A stretch of DNA of 64,000 nt, from assembly GCF_025860405.1 (NCBI RefSeq), contig NZ_CP063785.1, forward strand, positions 4,340,001-4,404,000, written 5' to 3'. The stretch is from Tolypothrix sp. PCC 7712 (GTDB taxonomy: Bacteria; Cyanobacteriota; Cyanobacteriia; Cyanobacteriales; Nostocaceae). The notes below the pieces were generated by a model that worked only from the letters and a program-made list of their open reading frames with translations, was not told the origin of the DNA and searched no databases. Positions 1-9,806 of the stretch are shown here, in pieces; the first letter of the stretch is position 1; each line of letters opens with the position of its first letter. The translations under genes and the position numbers were made by a program.

Positions 1-1056
1 AATATTGCCTCCACCTACAGAATTACTAATGTTACTGGTCAGGATAATACCACCATTATTAGCAATCAAGTCTTGTGTAAATATTTCAATATTGCTCACC
101 ATCCCAGTAAAGATCGCTCCAGATCGAATGGCACTGGTAGTACTGCCACTGGGATTATCGCCAGTGACTGTTAGTAGCTTCGAGGCATGAACGGAAATCT
201 TGCCTGGAGTTTGAGCATTTGTAATGTTTTGAATTGAGACGCGAGAACCCCCACTCAAAGAGACATCAGCTCCCCATAGATGAATTTCACCATTACCACC
301 TGTTGAAATTAGAGCTTGGTTAGATAAGTCTAGATTCCGAAAAATAGGAACATCTTGATAACCTAAACTCCAGCCTAGATTATTAGGAGTAAGGCTAACA
401 TTCCCCACATCAACTGCACCTAACTCAATTCTTCCTTGAGGAATGGAAAGATTACGACTGTCTACAAATATATCTCCTCCTATCAGGGCTAAAGTTTTTC
501 CTGTCGGTACTTGAAATTGAGTAGCAGATGCTTGAACTTGAATGGCACGAGGATTTTGCCCAAACTGCAAACCGATAGGGACATTGATGCTTAACAAAGG
601 TGTTGCTGTCGGATTGGTAGCACTAAACTCTACTCCATCCAGAAACTTAATACTGTTGGCTGTTGTACCAACAAACGAGCCACCAATATTTAACTGGGCA
701 TTAGCTCCAAAAATAATCCCAGATGGGTTGAGCAAAAATAAATTGGCACTTCCCTTGGCGCTGATTGAACCATTAATTGTAGAAATATTACCGCCAGTCA
801 CTCGATTAAAAATATTTGCGACATTAAGATCATTGTCAAATGATGCAGAGCCATTGTTAGGAATAGAAAATTGGCTAAAGCTATGAAATAAGTTATTACC
901 AACACGAGTGCCGTTGGTGATGGTATAGTTATTAATCCCACTTACAAAGGTGTTGAGAGTGCTGTCTGGAGTTACTTGTGCGTGAACATCACTGTTGGAT
1001 ATAGCCAATATGCAGATTGCACCCAGGAAGCTAAACTCAGAAAAATTTATTTTCAT
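1..1056 (-). CDS. TpsA-like filamentous haemagglutinin, partial (3' end beyond left edge)
   Basis: Reading leftwards from the ATG at 1056-1054, an open frame of 352 codons runs to the window edge without a stop, so only the N-terminal part is present. It begins with an export signal (MKINFSEFSFLGAICILAIS, cleavage near VHA-QVTPD) followed by the TPS (haemagglutination activity) domain, including the GTRVGNNLFHSF stretch, the LLNPSGIIFG motif and NIGGSFVGTTANSIKF, all shared with the three full-length genes to its right. After residue 130 the usual beta-helix-type repeats start. It is last in a minus-strand series headed by the tpsB gene at 9807-11573, 91 bases behind the preceding stop. Family knowledge: such proteins are exported to the Sec-dependent periplasm and passed through a TpsB pore. 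The cargo function is not visible here. Confidence 0.88.
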   Translation of the reverse strand, partial: MKINFSEFSFLGAICILAISNSDVHAQVTPDSTLNTFVSGINNYTITNGTRVGNNLFHSFSQFSIPNNGSASFDNDLNVANIFNRVTGGNISTINGSISAKGSANLFLLNPSGIIFGANAQLNIGGSFVGTTANSIKFLDGVEFSATNPTATPLLSINVPIGLQFGQNPRAIQVQASATQFQVPTGKTLALIGGDIFVDSRNLSIPQGRIELGAVDVGNVSLTPNNLGWSLGYQDVPIFRNLDLSNQALISTGGNGEIHLWGADVSLSGGSRVSIQNITNAQTPGKISVHASKLLTVTGDNPSGSTTSAIRSGAIFTGMVSNIEIFTQDLIANNGGIILTSNISNSVGGGNI

Positions 1057-1147
1057 CAACTTGTTTGTGATTATCTACTTTGTATATAGTCTTCCCAAAG
1101 TAAATTTTGCTATTAGGTTAGCTGTGTAATGTTATAGTTATTTATTT

Positions 1148-3595
1148 TTAGCTTTTGTTAAGGCCAGCACAAGTTAATGATGATTGTAAATTCACAGAAG
1201 ATTTATCGGCAATTAATTCAATTTTGCCCATTGCGTTACGTCGCCAGCCAGTTGCTGGCACAAGAATTTGTGGTGTTATAGGTATTTGGACTTGTGCTGG
1301 TTGTGTGGTGTGGAATGCAGAGATGTCACGGATGTCTGACCAAGTGCGATCGCTCCTCACATCTTGATTTGGATTTTGTGGTACACCACCTCGTCCTGTG
1401 GCGATAAAACTACTACCAGTATAAGTATTACAACCTGTAGCAATTTGCTGAGATGAATCGGTGACATTTCCAGGTAATTGCACTAAACCCGAATTAGGAT
1501 CAACACTGATATTATTCACTTCGACTATACCATTGACTCCAAACTCGGAACTAGCAGTAATATCATTTTCTGATGTCAGTTGCGAACGGTATTCTAAACC
1601 AATAATTCCCTGAGTGGTGATGTTAATATTACCGCCTTTACCTTGGAAAGCATTAGCTGTAATATCGCTGTTTTCTAAGCCGAAAACGATGGGTGAATTA
1701 ATGGTAATATTGCCGCCGTTACCATTACCTTGTGCTGTGGAAGTAATTTGGCTTTGATCGCGCAATAGTAGCAAATCTCCTACTTGCAAACTGATATCAC
1801 CACCATTACCTGATTCGGTTTGCGCCTGAATTAAAGCTTGATTTTGCAATTGGATCTGATCGGCAATAATTTTCAGATTTCCGGCATTCCCAGTACCTTG
1901 ACTAGTAACTGTGACTGTTCCACCATCTGCAAGTGTAAGTTTTGGTGTCGTAATACTGACACTCCCTGCATTTGCTGTGAGGATATCTGGTAAACCAAAG
2001 ACTTGACGTAATTCCGGACTGAAACGCACAACAGCAGAGCGAATATTACTGTTATTACTACTACCACGACCACTAATAGCGATCGCCTCACTCGCATTGA
2101 TTTGGATATTGGCACCATTACCGACAAATAATGCAGATGAACCAATTATTCCACTATTTAATATTTGCAAGTTACTAGTATCTAATCTTACATCTTTGGC
2201 ATTGCCATCGGCAAAGGCAGTTATACCAATAAAACTAGAAAGCCCAAAAGGGTTTTCACCGATAACGGTGGTATTTTGATTGCGAACCATCACTTGACCA
2301 CTGGAGCCACTACCTAATATCACTGATGATAATGTAGCTCCCCCAGAGATGAGTAAATTATTCCCATTAGCCAAGATATCTCCAGCAGATCCTTTTCCAA
2401 AAGTGGTAGTGATAATGGCTGTCGCGCCAGTAGGATTGAGGGGTGAAAACCCGGATACCTCTATATCTGCTGCTTGAATCTGGATGTTACCACCGTTAGC
2501 ATTTCCATAAGTTGAAGTACTTATTGCTGAACCTTCTTGGAGTGTCAAACGGGGAGTAATAATACTGAGATTTGCGCTTTCTCCGGTTCCCAAAGCTTCC
2601 GCATTAATCCAACTACGAATTTTCGCATTGGGTGTAGTACCAATAATAGCGATCGCGTCTGATGCTTGCACGTTAATATTTCCACTCTTAAGATTGCCGT
2701 AATTCTCAGATAGAATCAACGAACCATCGGTAATTTTGATATTTCTTCCCTGGAGTTGAACTGCACCGGAGTTAAACCCACTCACATCTAATAGCGATTT
2801 TTGTGTTAGTTGAATATCAGCAAAACTTTGTCCCTGCTCATACTCTAATTTATAACCCTGTGTAGTCGGTACTAAACTAACTAATCCTGCACCTCCCAGA
2901 CTCCCTAATTCTATTTGACCTGTTGCCGCACTCAGAGTAGCACCATCCAATGAGATATTTCCACCCACCAATGCTAAGGTTTTTCCCGACTGTACTTGTA
3001 ATTTTGTGGAGCTAGGATTATTAATTACAGGTGAAAAACTATCAGTTGCATCTAGGCTATGTCCTGTACCTTGGACTTGTATCGATGCGGGATGAATACC
3101 CATTTGTAACCCAATGGGTACAGTCATTGTTAATAATGGTTTAGTGGTAAAATCTACAGCACTAAATTCTGTCCCATCAGCAAATTTAATACTATTGGCA
3201 GTTGTCCCGACAAAGGAACCACCAATATTTAAGCTGGCATTTGGCCCAAAAATCATCCCTGATGGGTTGAGTAAGAATAAATTAGCACTACCCTTGGCAC
3301 TAATTAAACCATCTATGTGAGAAATATTACTACCACTCACCCGACTAAAAATATTTTGAATATCAGTAGCATTGTCAAATGATGCCGAACTGCCTGTAGA
3401 GATAGAGAATTGGCTAAAGCTGTGAAATAAATTGTTGCCGACACGAGTCCCCTCAGTAATGTGGTAATTACTACTACCATTCACAACAGTGCCGAGACTG
3501 CCATCGGGTGTGACTTGAGCATAAACACTATTGTTGCAAACAGCAGATATGCAGATTGTACTCAGAATCCCAAACCCAATAAATGTTAATTTCAT
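1148..3595 (-). CDS. TpsA-like filamentous haemagglutinin / S-layer family exoprotein
   Basis: 815 residues. Signal peptide 1-26 (cut after VYA), TPS domain about 27-165 with LLNPSGMIFG at 108-117, then a long, Gly/Asn/Ile-rich parallel beta-helix-like region. The C-terminal 94 residues are a conserved cap: a Cys at about 722 (ATGC), the block SSFIATGRGGVPQNP, a SDRTWSDIRD segment, GWRRNAMGKIEL, and a second Cys at about 809 (LTCAG). Both Cys recur in all complete copies, so a disulphide-closed C-terminal domain is a reasonable inference. The first 141 residues and the 64-base spacer upstream are nearly identical to the next gene (3660-6347). Likely exported by the TpsB at 9807-11573 and displayed on or shed from the cell surface. 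Confidence 0.92.
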   Translation of the reverse strand: MKLTFIGFGILSTICISAVCNNSVYAQVTPDGSLGTVVNGSSNYHITEGTRVGNNLFHSFSQFSISTGSSASFDNATDIQNIFSRVSGSNISHIDGLISAKGSANLFLLNPSGMIFGPNASLNIGGSFVGTTANSIKFADGTEFSAVDFTTKPLLTMTVPIGLQMGIHPASIQVQGTGHSLDATDSFSPVINNPSSTKLQVQSGKTLALVGGNISLDGATLSAATGQIELGSLGGAGLVSLVPTTQGYKLEYEQGQSFADIQLTQKSLLDVSGFNSGAVQLQGRNIKITDGSLILSENYGNLKSGNINVQASDAIAIIGTTPNAKIRSWINAEALGTGESANLSIITPRLTLQEGSAISTSTYGNANGGNIQIQAADIEVSGFSPLNPTGATAIITTTFGKGSAGDILANGNNLLISGGATLSSVILGSGSSGQVMVRNQNTTVIGENPFGLSSFIGITAFADGNAKDVRLDTSNLQILNSGIIGSSALFVGNGANIQINASEAIAISGRGSSNNSNIRSAVVRFSPELRQVFGLPDILTANAGSVSITTPKLTLADGGTVTVTSQGTGNAGNLKIIADQIQLQNQALIQAQTESGNGGDISLQVGDLLLLRDQSQITSTAQGNGNGGNITINSPIVFGLENSDITANAFQGKGGNINITTQGIIGLEYRSQLTSENDITASSEFGVNGIVEVNNISVDPNSGLVQLPGNVTDSSQQIATGCNTYTGSSFIATGRGGVPQNPNQDVRSDRTWSDIRDISAFHTTQPAQVQIPITPQILVPATGWRRNAMGKIELIADKSSVNLQSSLTCAGLNKS

Positions 3596-3659
3596 TCACC
3601 AATTTCTGATTTTGATTGTGTATTTATTGTTCCCCCTTTGCTAAGTGCTGTAACGGTAA

Positions 3660-6347
3660 TTAATTTTGAGGTATGGCAGCACAGGTTAATGTTGTTTGTA
3701 CCTGAGTTGGTGATTGATTAGCAACTAGCTCAATTTTGCCGTTGGCGTTGCGTCGCCAGCCAGTTGCTTGCACAAGAACTTGTGATGTTGTATGTATTTG
3801 GGCTTGCGCTGGTTGTGTGGTGTGGAATACAGATATATCACGAGTATCAGACCAAGCGCGATCGCTCCTCAATTCCTGTGTAGGATTTTCTGGTACACCA
3901 CCCCTTCCTGTAGCGACAAAACTACTACCAGTATTTGCAGAACAACCTGTAGCTATTTGCTGCGATGGATCGGTAATATTTGTAGGTAATTCCACTAACC
4001 CAGAATTGGGGTCAACCCCAACAGTATTTACCTGCACAGTGCCACTCAATCCAAATTGCGAACTGGCAGTGATGTCACTATTGGGTGTAAGTTGGTTTTG
4101 AAATTGCAACCCAAAGATGCTTTGAGTGGTGATTTGGATATTACCACCACTTCCTAGTACAGCATTAGCCGAGATATCGCTGTTTTCAGTCGGCACAGCA
4201 ACAATTGACCCCGCATTGATATTAATATTGCCACCAGTGGAATTACCAAAGGCATTAGTAATGATGTTACTACCATGCCTTAACAGCAGAACATTATTAG
4301 CATTCAGATAGATGTTACCCTGACCGCCTCCATGCACCTCAGAACGCAAACTTGCTTCATTGTCGAGAAAGATTTGATTGGCATTAATATTGAGGTTGCC
4401 TGCATCACCGCTACCTGTATTACTCACAGTGATTTCCGCATTATCCCTGACACGCACTGCATCTGATGTGATATTTACAGACCCAGCAGCAAAGCTATTA
4501 TCAGAAGCAGCAGCGATCGCACTGTTGAGATAGCTACCATTAATTAAGTTTTGGGAAGTTCCTTGTACGTCAAGATTTTTCACTTGTAGGTTAACACTAC
4601 CAGCATTTCCCTGACCTTGGCTGGAGGAAGTAATCTGTCCACCATTGAACACACGTAAGCTGTCTGCTGTTAGCTGAATATTTCCACTCTGACCGATCGC
4701 ATTCTTAGCTACTGCAACGTTGATACCACTCACTGTCAGACTAATACTATCGATTATTGGGTCGCTGACTTCTACATTATTTGCTTGAATTGCGATATTC
4801 CCAGCCTTACCACTTCCTGATAAAGCACTAGAGATAGTTCCACCCTTGGACAAAGCCAAATGCCCAGTATTGATAGAAATACTACCACCTTGACCCTCTG
4901 CAAAAGGTTGAATCGAACTGATAACAGCACCATTAAGTCCACTAGGTGTTACTCCAGAAATTTCCAAACTCTCAGCAGATTTAATTGAGATGTCGCCAGA
5001 CTTTCCGGTGGTAATGAATCCGAAACTGACTAAATCTGTGCTTATTCTACCTCCATTCAGCAAGCGGACTCGATCAGCTTCAATAGTGATATTGCCGCTG
5101 TTATTCCTATTACCACCATTAACCAAGGTGGTAATAGCACTAGGACGAAACAAAGCAATACCAAAGTCAGCATTGACAAATGGATTGTATCCATTCACTT
5201 CCACATCCTTGGCAAGAATATTAATATTTCCAGTGCTAGCATCGTTAATTGTTTTAAAAGTAAAAGTGGCAGTCAAAGGATCGAGAGCTAAGATATTGCA
5301 GAGGGACTGCAACCAAGCTCCATTCGCAATTCGCAAACGCTCGGTCTTTATTGTAATATCTCCTGCCTTTGCCCCACTTTCCAATGGGCTAGTAGATAAT
5401 CCAGGTAAATCGTAATTCTCTGGGCTAGATAGTCCCAACAAATCTACAAATTCCGTGGTTTTGACATTTATACCCTCTCCTTGACCAAATTTTCCTGTAC
5501 CGGAAGAAATTGTTGAACCATCCTTGAGTGTTAAACCTCGTCCGTGAATGTTAATTGCTCCTCCATTCAACCCAGTGGTATCCAGAAGCGAAGATTGGCT
5601 GAGTGTAACTGTTCCCCAATCGGCAGAAATAGGGCTAGTTAATTGCAATTTAGCTTGATTGCTCAATCCAACTTCCCCATTCCGCAAAGCCCATAATTCA
5701 AATCTTCCATCTGGATTGCTGAAACTGGCGGAATTAATATCAATCTCGCTACCAACTAATGCAACTGTTTGAGCTTTAAATGTTTGCAAAGGACGGAAAA
5801 AGATATTATTTGCTGGTATTCCCTGAGCTTTTATCGCTCCAGCATTAGCTCCTAGTTGTAGCCCCACAGGTATGCTCATTGTTAATAGAGGTTTTGTGGT
5901 GGTATCAATAGCGCTAAACTCTATACCATCGGCAAATTTAATACTATTGGCAGTTGTCCCGACAAAGGAACCACCGATATTTAAGCTGGCATTTGGCCCA
6001 AAAATCATCCCTGATGGGTTGAGTAAGAATAAATTAGCACTACCCTTGGCACTAATTAAACCATCTATGTGAGAAATATTACTACCACTCACCCGACTAA
6101 AAATATTTTGAATATCAGTAGCATTGTCAAATGATGCCGAACTGCCTGTAGAGATAGAGAATTGGCTAAAGCTGTGAAATAAATTGTTGCCGACACGAGT
6201 CCCCTCAGTAATGTGGTAATTACTACTACCATTCACAACAGTGCCGAGACTGCCATCGGGTGTGACTTGAGCATAAACACTATTGTTGCAAACAGCAGAT
6301 ATGCAGATTGTACTCAGAATCCCAAACCCAATAAATGTTAATTTCAT
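3660..6347 (-). CDS. TpsA-like filamentous haemagglutinin / S-layer family exoprotein
   Basis: 895 residues. The first 141 residues match the neighbouring 1148-3595 product exactly (signal peptide 1-26, TPS domain, LLNPSGMIFG at 108-117); after that the two diverge, with a different central beta-helix region of many NI-x-A-x-NV-type rungs. The C-terminal cap again carries two Cys (about 802 and 889), the SSFVATGRGG block, the SDRAWSDTRD segment and GWRRNANGKIELVA. Spacing to both neighbours is 64 bases, consistent with tandem duplication of a whole gene-plus-spacer unit. Central-region divergence beside fixed ends suggests selection or recombination that swaps the exposed part. The specific adhesin or enzymatic role cannot be told from sequence. 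Confidence 0.92.
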   Translation of the reverse strand: MKLTFIGFGILSTICISAVCNNSVYAQVTPDGSLGTVVNGSSNYHITEGTRVGNNLFHSFSQFSISTGSSASFDNATDIQNIFSRVSGSNISHIDGLISAKGSANLFLLNPSGMIFGPNASLNIGGSFVGTTANSIKFADGIEFSAIDTTTKPLLTMSIPVGLQLGANAGAIKAQGIPANNIFFRPLQTFKAQTVALVGSEIDINSASFSNPDGRFELWALRNGEVGLSNQAKLQLTSPISADWGTVTLSQSSLLDTTGLNGGAINIHGRGLTLKDGSTISSGTGKFGQGEGINVKTTEFVDLLGLSSPENYDLPGLSTSPLESGAKAGDITIKTERLRIANGAWLQSLCNILALDPLTATFTFKTINDASTGNINILAKDVEVNGYNPFVNADFGIALFRPSAITTLVNGGNRNNSGNITIEADRVRLLNGGRISTDLVSFGFITTGKSGDISIKSAESLEISGVTPSGLNGAVISSIQPFAEGQGGSISINTGHLALSKGGTISSALSGSGKAGNIAIQANNVEVSDPIIDSISLTVSGINVAVAKNAIGQSGNIQLTADSLRVFNGGQITSSSQGQGNAGSVNLQVKNLDVQGTSQNLINGSYLNSAIAAASDNSFAAGSVNITSDAVRVRDNAEITVSNTGSGDAGNLNINANQIFLDNEASLRSEVHGGGQGNIYLNANNVLLLRHGSNIITNAFGNSTGGNININAGSIVAVPTENSDISANAVLGSGGNIQITTQSIFGLQFQNQLTPNSDITASSQFGLSGTVQVNTVGVDPNSGLVELPTNITDPSQQIATGCSANTGSSFVATGRGGVPENPTQELRSDRAWSDTRDISVFHTTQPAQAQIHTTSQVLVQATGWRRNANGKIELVANQSPTQVQTTLTCAAIPQN

Positions 6348-6411
6348 TCACCAATTTCTGATTTTGATTGTGTATTTATTGTTCCCCCTTTGCTAAATGT
6401 TGTAACTGTAA

Positions 6412-8919
6412 TTAATTTTGAGGTATGGCAGCACAGGTTAAGGCTGGTTGCATCTGGGTCGGAGATTGATTAGCAACTAGCTCAATTTTGCCTTTGGCGT
6501 TGCGTCGCCAGCCAGTTGCTTGCACAAGAACTTGTGGTGTTGTAGGTATTTGGGCTTGTGCTGGTTGTGTGGTGTGGAATGCAGAGATGTCACGGATGTC
6601 TGACCAAGGGCGATCACTCCTCACTTCTTGCGTCGGATTTTGCGGTATTCCACCCCTTCCCGTAGCGACAAAACTACTACCAGTATTTGCAGAACACCCT
6701 GTAGCAATTTGCTGTGATGGGTCGGTAATATTTGCGGGTAATTCCACTAAGCCTGAATTGGGGTCAACACCAAAATTGTTAATATCAACTGTACCGTTGA
6801 TGCCAAATTGAGAACTAGCTGTGATATCGTTTTCTGATGTTAGTTGAGGACGATATTGCAGTCCAAAAACGCTTTGGGTAGTGATGTTGATATTACCGCC
6901 ATTACCTTTGATTGCATTAGCAACGATATCGCTATTTTCTAAACCGAGGATCACAGCAGAATTAATAGTCATATTGCCACCGTTGCCAATGCCACCTGCA
7001 TTCGTCACAATCGAACTACCATGACGCATAATCAAGTTATTTGACTGAATAAAAATATTACCACCTTCACCTTGAAAAGTTTCTGCTGTCAAGATACCAC
7101 CATTATTAAGCCGGATTGAACCTGCATTAATTTCTAGTTTTCCGGCATTGCCAACACCTTGATGATCAACGCCAACAATTGCGCCATCGGTAATCTGCAA
7201 GTTTTGGGTATTGATGGTCAGAGTGCCTGTATTACCTGTAATTACATCTGGTAAGCCAAATAGTTGCCGAATAGGTGGTGCAAGCAATTCTGCCCTAGCA
7301 CCTATGCGGCTAGGAAGACCGGAAAGACGACCTTTGCCGCTGACTTCTATAGTGTCTGAAACATTGATATTTACATCTCCTGCATTGCCGCTATTTACAG
7401 TTGAGTTAACTATACCTCCTCCATCTCGCAACTTCAGTTTAGGAGTATTAATAGTTAAATGACCGGCATTTGCTTGGCTGAATGTACCCACAACTATGAC
7501 GCTGTCAGCCAAATTTTGTGAATTTTCGCCGCTAATTTCAATGGAATCGCTGGCATTAATCGTAGTATTACCTCCGATACCATTTCCCCAAGGAGAATTG
7601 CCAATTACAGCACCATTTAAAACCTGCAATCTTTTGGTAATAATTCCAACATCACCACTTTTCCCAGAACCTCTGGTAATTGTGTTTATAGAACTAGCAA
7701 ATCCGCTAACTGGTGATAATCCCTCAAGCTGAAGTAAATCTTGAATATCTACAAAGATATTACTTCCCGACCCTGCACCAAAATTGATTCCATGAAGAGA
7801 ACCGCCATCCTGCAGTAATAGTTTTGCGGCAGAAACAAAAATATTACCTCCTCCACCATCGCCAAAGTTATCAGCACGCAACAGAGTTTGGGGAAATTCA
7901 GCAGTGCCAATTCCCCGTAATGTTAATGATTCACTGGCATTAACGCTAATATCGCCAGCATTACCACTTCCTTGATTAATTAATAGTGCAGCAGAAGCAT
8001 CATTCAAGGTAATATTTCGACCTTGAAAGTGAATCGAACCTGCAGGATTACCACTAGCATCAGCTAGAGATTGATGCAAAAGCTGAATATTACCAAATTG
8101 CTGAAGATTACTATAATCAAAACTCCAGTTAGAAGTCGAAGTGTTGAAATTCACTATACCATTAATAGCGCTACCGAGTTCAATATGTCCAGAAGGTGCA
8201 TTTAATACGCCTCCATCTAAATTTATATCTCCACCTATTAATGCCAAATTATTATTAGTTTTAACACCTAATCCTACGGGATTTTTACTAGTATCTGGAG
8301 AAGAAATTAAAGGGTGAATAAAGAACTTCAAAAGATGTCCTGTATTCTGGACATTAATGGCACCGGGATTACTGCCCATCTGTAAACCTACAGGTACACT
8401 CATAGTCAGCAAAGGAGTTGTATTTGGGTTAACAGCGCTAAATTCTGTGCCATCAGCAAACTTAATACTATTGGCTGTTGTACCGACAAATGAACCACCA
8501 ATATTCAATACCGCATCTTTACCAAACATAATTCCCGCCGGATTGATTAAAAATAAACTGACGGAGTTATTATTCTTGATGGTACTAATCAATCCATTAA
8601 TATCAGAAGCTTTTCCACTAGTCACTCGACTAAATATATTAGTAATATTTGGTGTATTTGTTAAATCAAAAGTCGCTGAACCGTCTTTAGGAACTGAGAA
8701 ATTACTAAAACTATGAAATAAATTATTACCCTTTTCTATACCATTAAGAATAGTAAAATTATTTCCAATTTGCTGAACAGATGTATTAGTAGTATCATCA
8801 GATATCACCTGAGCATTAGCAAAGTTGTTTCCTAAAGAAATCATTCCTAATGGCAGCAATATGACACTTCTTGTCAATAGGCTATTAAGCAAACCTAAGC
8901 TCGTAAACATTGTTTGCAT
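6412..8919 (-). CDS. TpsA-like filamentous haemagglutinin / S-layer family exoprotein
   Basis: 835 residues. Signal peptide about 1-36 (cut after FANA; Met4 is an alternative start). The TPS domain follows with GNNLFHSFSNFSV, FLINPAGIMFG and NIGGSFVGTTANSIKF. Its N-terminal half is clearly more divergent than the pair to the left, whereas its C-terminal cap (Cys about 742 and 829, SSFVATGRGG, SDRPWSDIRD, GWRRNAKGKIELVA) is almost the same as in the 3660-6347 product. The middle consists of repeated T-x-L-x-I-N-type beta-helix rungs. It is the first intact tpsA behind the tpsB gene, after one broken copy. Expected substrate of that transporter; the function of the cargo is unknown. Confidence 0.92.
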   Translation of the reverse strand: MQTMFTSLGLLNSLLTRSVILLPLGMISLGNNFANAQVISDDTTNTSVQQIGNNFTILNGIEKGNNLFHSFSNFSVPKDGSATFDLTNTPNITNIFSRVTSGKASDINGLISTIKNNNSVSLFLINPAGIMFGKDAVLNIGGSFVGTTANSIKFADGTEFSAVNPNTTPLLTMSVPVGLQMGSNPGAINVQNTGHLLKFFIHPLISSPDTSKNPVGLGVKTNNNLALIGGDINLDGGVLNAPSGHIELGSAINGIVNFNTSTSNWSFDYSNLQQFGNIQLLHQSLADASGNPAGSIHFQGRNITLNDASAALLINQGSGNAGDISVNASESLTLRGIGTAEFPQTLLRADNFGDGGGGNIFVSAAKLLLQDGGSLHGINFGAGSGSNIFVDIQDLLQLEGLSPVSGFASSINTITRGSGKSGDVGIITKRLQVLNGAVIGNSPWGNGIGGNTTINASDSIEISGENSQNLADSVIVVGTFSQANAGHLTINTPKLKLRDGGGIVNSTVNSGNAGDVNINVSDTIEVSGKGRLSGLPSRIGARAELLAPPIRQLFGLPDVITGNTGTLTINTQNLQITDGAIVGVDHQGVGNAGKLEINAGSIRLNNGGILTAETFQGEGGNIFIQSNNLIMRHGSSIVTNAGGIGNGGNMTINSAVILGLENSDIVANAIKGNGGNINITTQSVFGLQYRPQLTSENDITASSQFGINGTVDINNFGVDPNSGLVELPANITDPSQQIATGCSANTGSSFVATGRGGIPQNPTQEVRSDRPWSDIRDISAFHTTQPAQAQIPTTPQVLVQATGWRRNAKGKIELVANQSPTQMQPALTCAAIPQN

Positions 8920-9012
8920 CCTTCAATTTGCGCTGATATGCATTTAATATTCCCGAATCTGTATCATCATGAACATTAATGATTGAAAAATGCTATGTTC
9001 TCTATAGGAAAA

Positions 9013-9684
9013 TTAAATGCTAGGAAGCGCAGCACAGGTTAATGATGGTTGCACCTGAGTAGGAGATTGATGAGCAACTAGCTCGATTTTGCCTTGGGCG
9101 TTACGATGCCAAGATGTAGCTTCGGTTAAAACTGCTGGTAATTTGGGTGCGTGAGTAATTCTCTCACCGATGTTTCGATATGCAGAGATATCACGAATAT
9201 CAGACCAAGTGCGATCGCTCCTCAATTCCTGTGTAGGATTTTGTGGTAAACCACCCCTTCCAGTGGCGACAAAACTACTACCTTGATTTTCCGCACAGCC
9301 TGTAGCAATTTCTTGAGACGAGTCAGTAATATTGCTGGCAGTTCAATTAAACCAGAATTGGGATCAACACCGACAGTAAGCTATTCTGCTTTTAAGTTGC
9401 ACAATCCCTCATGAGGGCTGTTGACCGTTGACCGTTGACAGTCAACCGTTAACAGTTAACAGCCTTCTTGAGTAGTTATGCAATTTAGGCGCGCATTAGC
9501 TTATTGATAGGTTATTTCCCCTCTGGGTACCGTTGATGATGGTAAAGTTATTGTTACTTTGGGAGACTTTGGTATTAAGTGTTTCGTCAGGCATCACCTG
9601 GGCGTTAGTAACATTGCTGTAGAGAAGCGTAGCACCCACAACTATTCCACTGTTCAATATGTTCTTTAGCCAGCCCAATTGCAT
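9013..9684 (-). pseudogene. Decayed tpsA copy with internal deletion, frameshift and repeat insertion
   Basis: Both ends of a tpsA gene are recognisable but the middle is gone. The 5' piece (ATG at 9684, MQLGWLKNILNSG, signal peptide and the start of the TPS domain up to GTQRGNNL) stops making sense at 9508 and hits a stop at once. The 3' piece (about 9383 down to the stop at 9013) encodes the usual cap, from VGVDPNSGLIELPA through the SDRTWSDIRD block to the second Cys (LTCAALPSI), but one base is missing after ELPA, so the cap is in two frames. Between them lies an STRR-type inverted repeat (9386-9489). The central few hundred codons are absent. Inference: deletion associated with the repeat, leaving a relic between tpsB and the intact tpsA genes. 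Confidence 0.85.
9386..9489. repeat. GTTGACC-type STRR forming a long inverted repeat
   Basis: The core 9416-9465 reads GGCTGTTGACCGTTGACC on the left and its imperfect complement (GGTTAACAGTTAACAGCC type) on the right, giving arms of about 24 bases. Further flanks (TTGCACAA versus ATGCAATT) also pair roughly. Heptamer GTTGACC repeats are a known STRR class of heterocystous cyanobacteria. It occupies the deletion point of the broken tpsA copy. Confidence 0.75.
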
Positions 9685-9806
9685 AGAAGTTGTTTTCCTT
9701 TTGTCGTTCACTCTTGATAGCCCACAGTTCAAATAGACTTAATAAATTAAGTCCACATACCCAACAATGAGCGAGTGCTATATTCAAAGGTTGTATCTCG
9801 CTTTTA

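Noticed and set aside
542..886. Open frame antisense to the first tpsA gene (and similar ones at 3114-3320, 5872-6072, 8357-8716)
   Set aside because: These recur at the same place opposite each tpsA TPS domain and reflect codon bias of the real gene.
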